A stretch of DNA of 54,419 bases from contig CAZCCV010000016.1 in NCBI GenBank assembly GCA_964497515.1, forward strand, positions 1-54,419, written 5' to 3'. The notes below the pieces were generated by a model. It worked only from the letters and a program-made list of their open reading frames with translations. It made no database searches and had not been told where the DNA came from. The DNA comes from CAZCCV01 sp964497515. GTDB taxonomy: Bacteria; Armatimonadota; UBA5829; DTLH01. Positions 50,240 through 54,419 of this stretch are shown one piece after another. Both the position numbers and the translations under genes were made by a program. Every line of letters starts with the position of its first letter. The stretch's first letter is position 1.

Positions 50240-51775
50240 TTAGGCTGCTGCAATGAAGTAGAGCACAAATGATAGAATTCCGTTGTTCAGTGCGTGTGCT
50301 ACCATCGAGGAGACCAGTGACTTCCGCACCTCAAAGAGGATTGCAAACACTGAACCCAGGGTCATAATCGGAAGAAGCGTACCGGGGAATGGGTGGAGAA
50401 ATGCAAATGCGGCTGAAGAGAGTATAACCGCTGGTACAATTCCGAGTCTTGTGCGGAGTCCGCCATATAGCATTCCTCTGAAAAAGACTTCTTCGAAGAA
50501 TGGTGCGAGCACCGAGGCGATTACTAATACAGCGATGAATGTACCTGTATTTCCCCCAAGAACCATAGGAACAATGGGGTTGGTTGGGGTCTCGAAACGT
50601 CTGAACAAACTATGAGAGAGCAGTGTGGCAAGCAGCATAAGCGGCAAACAAGCACTGTACCCAGCAATTCCCCAGAGCACATCGCGTCCAAGGCTATCTG
50701 TTCTTAGCCCGATAGAGGCGAGTCCACATCGAATAATGCGGAGCAAACCTAGTGTGTACACTATTCCAATGCCGCCGCTAAGAATAGCCGAGAAATAGAC
50801 TATTGCTATCACGTATATCAGTCGTTGTTCGCGGTGGAGGTCTGTTATGACAGGTGCTGCTATTGTGTTGATGATTACACTGAGCGCCAACGTGATCAGC
50901 ATATACAATGCGAACCCCTGAAAGAGCATAATGCCTTTTCGGCTCCGGATGTCTTTCTCGCATTGTTCAGCTATTTCAAAAGTGGCGTCTTCGGCTACCT
51001 CACCAGCAGCACTCTCTTCTGGCTGTATATGCGCGACTGTCGCTTTTTCAGTAGATGGCTCTCTTAGCCATCGATTCCGTTTTAGCACGAACAGTATCAG
51101 GAATACAATTCCAGACAACGCCAGAAGTCCCCAGAGAATCACAATTGCAGCGCATACTACTAGCGACACGGTGGCTCGCAGTTCAGCATCTTCAATTGCC
51201 TGAGCTGCGAGTTCTTGTTTGCCCGCTTTCAGATAGAGTTTCTGCAATGCAAAACCCTTCACTGGTCCCAGATTCATTGCGGAGATTCGAGAAGCGTAAT
51301 GGCTTAGCTGACCAGAGCTTATCGGCTTTTCGGAGTAGATGCTTTGCCACATAACCGCTTCGCCTTTGAGGTCTTCGGCGTCGACTGCAGAAACCTTCTC
51401 TAATACGGCGCTCGAGGTGAGTAAGTGGAAGGTTTTGTGCGCATCTTTGTAACCGAGGACATCAGATAGAATCGCGGAACGGCGTATCGCTGATGGAGTG
51501 GAACCGGCGAGCAAGTAGCTTGTATTTGCTTCTGGCAGTTGTGCCTCACCATCTGGGGGAGTCTTTGAAGGCACGTTCTTCGATGCAAACTGCTGCGCCA
51601 GATGCACTTTTACCTGCCAATCGGCACGGGTGATCTTTTCAAAATCACTTTCGCTAGGCAGTGTTCCTGAGGTTCTTGAGTTGCTGATGACGAAAGTCAG
51701 TACCACGGTGAGGAATGCAAGTCCCGCATACAGCCACCACACCATACTTCTGGAACTTGGAGTTCGTATCATCAT
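50240..51775 (-). CDS. CPBP-family intramembrane metalloprotease
   Basis: About 511 residues, starting at one of the tandem GTG/ATG/ATG codons 51778-51772 after GGTAGGTG. A first membrane segment is at about 15-33; a soluble region to about 200 follows, which is helical and TPR-like (KGFALQKLYLKAGKQELAAQ, AIEDAELRA). Then come about eight transmembrane segments. The CPBP motifs are FFEEVFFRGMLYGGLR (EExxxR) and AFLHPFPG, with HALNN near the C-terminus. Such proteins are CAAX-protease/bacteriocin-processing relatives that cut within the membrane. The substrate is unknown. The small RNAs lie just beyond its 3' end on the same strand. Confidence 0.85.
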   Translation of the reverse strand: MMIRTPSSRSMVWWLYAGLAFLTVVLTFVISNSRTSGTLPSESDFEKITRADWQVKVHLAQQFASKNVPSKTPPDGEAQLPEANTSYLLAGSTPSAIRRSAILSDVLGYKDAHKTFHLLTSSAVLEKVSAVDAEDLKGEAVMWQSIYSEKPISSGQLSHYASRISAMNLGPVKGFALQKLYLKAGKQELAAQAIEDAELRATVSLVVCAAIVILWGLLALSGIVFLILFVLKRNRWLREPSTEKATVAHIQPEESAAGEVAEDATFEIAEQCEKDIRSRKGIMLFQGFALYMLITLALSVIINTIAAPVITDLHREQRLIYVIAIVYFSAILSGGIGIVYTLGLLRIIRCGLASIGLRTDSLGRDVLWGIAGYSACLPLMLLATLLSHSLFRRFETPTNPIVPMVLGGNTGTFIAVLVIASVLAPFFEEVFFRGMLYGGLRTRLGIVPAVILSSAAFAFLHPFPGTLLPIMTLGSVFAILFEVRKSLVSSMVAHALNNGILSFVLYFIAAA

Positions 51776-51809
51776 CACCTACCACTGTCTGAAAAGAGCG
51801 AATTGAACC

Positions 51810-52073
51810 CTATATCTGGAGTAGTTTAATCAGGATATTGCCAATAACGCGCAAAGATATAATGGCAATAATTGGAGTAATATCTACATTGGCGTTGCCA
51901 GCGCGAATTGGTGGAATCACCTTTCTGAAGGGCGCAAGAATCGCTTTCGCAAGATCCCTGATAATGACCACTGCTGGATTCTGTTGTGAAATAGATGGTA
52001 CCCAGCTTATGATGACATCTACAATAATCAGTATTGTGATTGCCTGTATCAGCCAAGCAATAAGCAAAATCAT
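51810..52073 (-). CDS. yggT: YggT-family membrane protein
   Basis: 87 residues with two transmembrane helices (about 2-24 and 66-85) flanking the family region VVIIRDLAKAILAPFRKVIPP. YggT proteins are linked to cell division, osmotic shock tolerance and organelle nucleoid distribution. It is the last gene of the yggS-sepF-proC-yggT cluster, 27 bp after proC. Confidence 0.9.
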   Translation of the reverse strand: MILLIAWLIQAITILIIVDVIISWVPSISQQNPAVVIIRDLAKAILAPFRKVIPPIRAGNANVDITPIIAIISLRVIGNILIKLLQI

Positions 52074-52100
52074 AGAAGGCTCTTCTTTCTTCGGATACGA

Positions 52101-52916
52101 CTATTTGTCGGACAGTTCTCGGGATCTTCTGATGGCGGCGTCTACTGCATCAAGTAAGGCCGCTCTAAATCCCCCTCGTTCCAGTGCAGCGAGCCCCGCA
52201 ATGGTAGTACCTCCAGGGCTCGTAACAGCCTCTTTAAGCTCAGCCGGATGCTTACCAGTCTCAAGCATCATCTTTGCTGTGCCATAGACTGTTTGCACTG
52301 CAAGCAGCCTGGCATCAGCTCTCGATAGACCTGCATTGACTCCAGCATCGATCAGCGCTTCTACCATCACGCACACGTAAGCAGGTCCACTGCCGGACAC
52401 ACCTGTGACAGCGTCCATCTGTTGCTCCGAAACTTCGATTACCTGCCCGACAGCCTCAAATATCGATCGGACGCGCTCTACAGATTCGTCACTCGTGCTT
52501 TTTCCTCTGGAAATAGCTGTCGCGCCAGTACAGACAAGAGACGGCGTGTTAGGCATTGCTCGAACTATAGGCACTTCATTCTCGAGCTTTGCAGCGATTT
52601 GTCGGATGGTAACACCAGCCGCAACGGAGACTATTACTTGCTCTCTCGTCACATGAGTGGAGATTTCTTGTAGAATTTCTTCGACAGCAAAAGGCTTTAC
52701 AGCAATCAGGACTACCTCTGAACCGGCTGCTGCCTCGACATTGCTCGCTCTTTCGACTCCTGTCTCTTCGGCAAAGGCAGCAAGACCGACTATGTTAGCA
52801 TCAGCTACAACGATATCTTTTGGACAATAGACTCCGGCTGCAATTACTCCGCGGATCAGTGCCTGCCCCATATTTCCTGCGCCGATTACTGTCAGCCTGC
52901 GTGCGACTCCGGGCAT
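52101..52916 (-). CDS. proC: Pyrroline-5-carboxylate reductase
   Basis: 271 residues from ATG 52916, preceded by AGGAGTG. The NAD(P)-binding motif is VIGAGNMGQALIRG and the C-terminal dimer domain includes DAVTGVSGSGPAYV and TSPGGTTIAGLAALE. It makes L-proline from pyrroline-5-carboxylate. The placement between sepF and yggT is the conserved division-cluster order. Its ribosome site lies directly after a structured intercistronic region. Confidence 0.95.
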   Translation of the reverse strand: MPGVARRLTVIGAGNMGQALIRGVIAAGVYCPKDIVVADANIVGLAAFAEETGVERASNVEAAAGSEVVLIAVKPFAVEEILQEISTHVTREQVIVSVAAGVTIRQIAAKLENEVPIVRAMPNTPSLVCTGATAISRGKSTSDESVERVRSIFEAVGQVIEVSEQQMDAVTGVSGSGPAYVCVMVEALIDAGVNAGLSRADARLLAVQTVYGTAKMMLETGKHPAELKEAVTSPGGTTIAGLAALERGGFRAALLDAVDAAIRRSRELSDK

Positions 52917-52933
52917 ATTATCACTCCTGTACA

Positions 52934-53048
52934 CGGTAACGCAGCCCGGAAAGCACAAAGCTTCCGGACTTCGCGCACCTGGTGTCCCTTCGGCAATCTG
53001 CGTTAAAGCAGTTGCAGCTATAATTGCCAAACTGCGAAACGGTTACCG
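52934..53048 (-). ncRNA. Structured intercistronic RNA between sepF and proC
   Basis: CGGTAAC (52934-52940) and GTTACCG (53042-53048) pair perfectly and are extended by GCAG/CTGC after a bulge. Inside lie hairpin CCGGAAAGC/GCTTCCGG (about 52946-52967), CACC/GGTG (52977-52984) and GGCAAT/ATTGCC (52992-53028) with an inner CTGC/GCAG stem. The outer stem includes the sepF stop codon and ends just before the proC ribosome site. No known riboswitch family matched from memory. Confidence 0.45.
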
Positions 53049-53495
53049 CTCGCCAGGGAAGAATGATTCTCGAGAAGACCCTTCCGGGCCGTTTTCTACG
53101 TCGATCTGATAATTAGCGGGGGTGAACAGGAACACCTTGTCCCCAATCTTTTCGACGTAGCCATCGAGTGCATATATGACCCCATATAGAAAGTCGATGA
53201 CTCGTCCGCAGATGTCGTGGCTTGCCTTTTCGAGGTTGACAATCTGCTGGTGACCCGCTTTCAGCCCATCCGCAGCCTCTTGAGCATTCTCAATAGACTG
53301 TATGGACTTCCATACCGAGATGTGATGCATTCTCGAGGGGTGTATTCGGAGCGTTACCGGACGACGGCTTCCGCCTGTCTCATCAAGCATATCATCGAAT
53401 TCATCGTCGTAGTCACCGAATCCTATTCGCTCTTTCAGTTTGCTCCAAATAGTCCTCGGCTGCTCCTCGTAATCGTCTAACGGTGCTGTTTTCAC
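53043..53495 (-). CDS. sepF: Cell division protein SepF
   Basis: 150 residues, start GTG 53495 after GGGAGGG. An acidic linker follows a short amphipathic N-terminal segment (IWSKLKERIGFGDYDDEF), which in SepF anchors to the membrane. The SepF domain is at about 65-130 (ISVWKSIQSIENAQEAADGL, DICGRVIDFLYGVIYALDG, KIGDKVFLFTP). It bundles FtsZ filaments at the septum. Found between yggS and proC, the classical arrangement of Gram-positive and other Terrabacteria genomes. Confidence 0.95.
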   Translation of the reverse strand: MKTAPLDDYEEQPRTIWSKLKERIGFGDYDDEFDDMLDETGGSRRPVTLRIHPSRMHHISVWKSIQSIENAQEAADGLKAGHQQIVNLEKASHDICGRVIDFLYGVIYALDGYVEKIGDKVFLFTPANYQIDVENGPEGSSRESFFPGER

Positions 53496-53610
53496 GCTTT
53501 TACCCTCCCATTTCTGGTTATGTGCCGGTCATGGGGTTGGGTGTTGGGCGTCCACTCCTTGCCTGACTTCAGACACTAGCTCATTGCTAACTTCGTTCTC
53601 TGGGATGCAA

Positions 53611-54294
53611 TCAGGCTCTTGGGCCGAAGATGGCGGTGCCAATCCTCACCATATTCGAGCCTTCCATAATGGCGGCTTCGAAATCATGGCTCATGCCCAT
53701 AGACAGCCAGTGCTGCTGCTCTTTTGGCAGCTTGTTCCAGAGTGATTTCAGGCGGGCGAAATAAGGCCGGGTGCATTCGGGGTCGGCCGCATACGGCGGC
53801 ATTCCCATCAGCCCCAGCATTTTGATGCCTTCGACTTGCGATATCTGTTCAGCGAGAGCCAGAGTCTCTTCGGGCACTACACCGAACTTTGTGTCTTCTT
53901 CCGAAATCCTGACTTCAATCAGGACTTCAATCTGCTTTCCTTGCTGAACGGCTCTTCGGCCTATCTCTTCAGCAAGAGTTATGCTATCCACGCTCTGTAT
54001 CATCGAGAACGTCTCTACGGCTTGCCTGGCCTTGTTCCTCTGAAGATGACCGATGAAGTGCCATTTTGCTCCTTCAGAGCCAATCTCCTGCCACTTCCTA
54101 ACAGATTCCTGGACGTAGTTCTCTCCGATATCAGTAACGCCTGATGCGATCGCTTCTCGAACTCTCTCAACGCCTAATGTCTTAGTAACTGCTATCAGCG
54201 CGATTTCGTCGGCAGCCCTGCCAGAACTCTCCGCTGCTCGTGCTATTCGCTCGCGTACGATCGCAAGGTTTTCAGCTATGTTTGTCAATTGCAT
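53611..54294 (-). CDS. yggS: PLP homeostasis protein YggS/PLPBP
   Basis: 227 residues, single-domain alanine-racemase-like barrel that binds pyridoxal phosphate without known catalysis. The PLP lysine is in LIAVTKT and the phosphate site near the C-terminus is SMGMSHDFEAAI and EGSNMVRIGTAIFG. WHFIGHLQRNKAR is the family signature. It leads the division cluster, with its own promoter, 115 bp upstream of sepF. Confidence 0.95.
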   Translation of the reverse strand: MQLTNIAENLAIVRERIARAAESSGRAADEIALIAVTKTLGVERVREAIASGVTDIGENYVQESVRKWQEIGSEGAKWHFIGHLQRNKARQAVETFSMIQSVDSITLAEEIGRRAVQQGKQIEVLIEVRISEEDTKFGVVPEETLALAEQISQVEGIKMLGLMGMPPYAADPECTRPYFARLKSLWNKLPKEQQHWLSMGMSHDFEAAIMEGSNMVRIGTAIFGPRA

Positions 54295-54319
54295 CTACCC
54301 GCCACTGGCTAGGTATGGC

Positions 54320-54349
54320 ATGATAGTATGCTTGCCAGTAGGCTGTCAA
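54320..54349 (-). promoter_or_regulatory. Sigma-70 promoter for yggS cluster
   Basis: Minus strand TTGACA (54349-54344), 18-base spacer, TATCAT (54325-54320). It lies just inside the right mobile-element end. Confidence 0.6.
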
Positions 54350-54366
54350 GGGTTTTACCGAATTAT

Positions 54367-54419
54367 TGTATATGCAGAGCGATAATGTCCCCCATAACTG
54401 CCGTGGGATAATGTCCCCA
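54367..54419. mobile_element. Insertion-sequence end at right edge (inverted copy of left edge)
   Basis: TGTATATGCAGAGCGATAAT opens the repeat, which is the reverse complement of bases 1-53 with two differences. GATAATGTCCCC occurs twice, at 54381-54392 and 54407-54418, 26 bp apart. The element body would extend beyond the window. Confidence 0.6.

Noticed and set aside
52934..53048. tRNA, glycine or cobalamin riboswitch in the sepF-proC spacer
   Set aside because: No T-loop or anticodon arm and none of the conserved cores of those riboswitches could be found.

Overview
The window reads as one complete contig from a free-living, probably diderm bacterium. A division-associated yggS-sepF-proC-yggT cluster, a PEP-CTERM surface protein, a c-di-AMP riboswitch, CsrA, and two GH51 enzymes plus one GH172-type sugar enzyme suggest Armatimonadota or a close relative. 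That placement is an inference from gene content, because there is no rRNA or tRNA in the window. Both edges carry the same 53-bp sequence in inverted orientation. It looks like the end of an IS21-type insertion sequence, so the contig was probably cut at two copies of a mobile element.

Layout from left to right: typA; a zinc-ribbon membrane protein; nfnB-nfnA with a DUF2007 protein and a thioesterase; a STAS protein, two acetyltransferases and a broken family B DNA polymerase; csrA; hisD-hisB and a ferredoxin-like protein; a 1194-residue DUF5695-like protein; a first GH51 arabinofuranosidase and a large secreted zincin/BNR protein; a B12 radical SAM enzyme and a galactokinase-like GHMP kinase. 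Next is a divergent pentose locus: GH51, isomerase and LacI regulator to the left, and aldolase, a broken uroD-like gene and a PfkB kinase to the right. A c-di-AMP riboswitch/STAS gene, a NarL-type two-component pair, a WYL regulator, PEP-CTERM and clostripain-like proteins, a GH172-like enzyme, gyrA, archease and lexA follow. The window closes with tandem small RNAs and the division cluster.

The pentose locus is the clearest functional unit. Two divergent promoters, TTGACC-N18-TATAAT and TTGACA-N17-TATAAT, each carry a LacI-type palindrome starting at the last base of the -10 box. The LacI gene is the last gene of the leftward unit. Arabinofuranosidase, ketose-forming isomerase, PfkB kinase and DhnA-type aldolase would together take an arabinose to DHAP plus a two-carbon aldehyde. 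A nearby GalK-like kinase lacks the glutamate that contacts the galactose 6-hydroxyl, which hints at a pentose substrate.

The most novel-looking element lies in the 531-bp gap at 49709-50239. It holds two tandem copies of a roughly 100-nt non-coding unit on the minus strand. Each copy has a near-perfect sigma-54 promoter (TTGGCAC-N5-TTGCA) upstream, a conserved core with a CU-rich stretch complementary to Shine-Dalgarno sequences, and a covarying hairpin followed by a U tract. They resemble a pair of sigma-54-dependent regulatory RNAs. I do not recognise the family.
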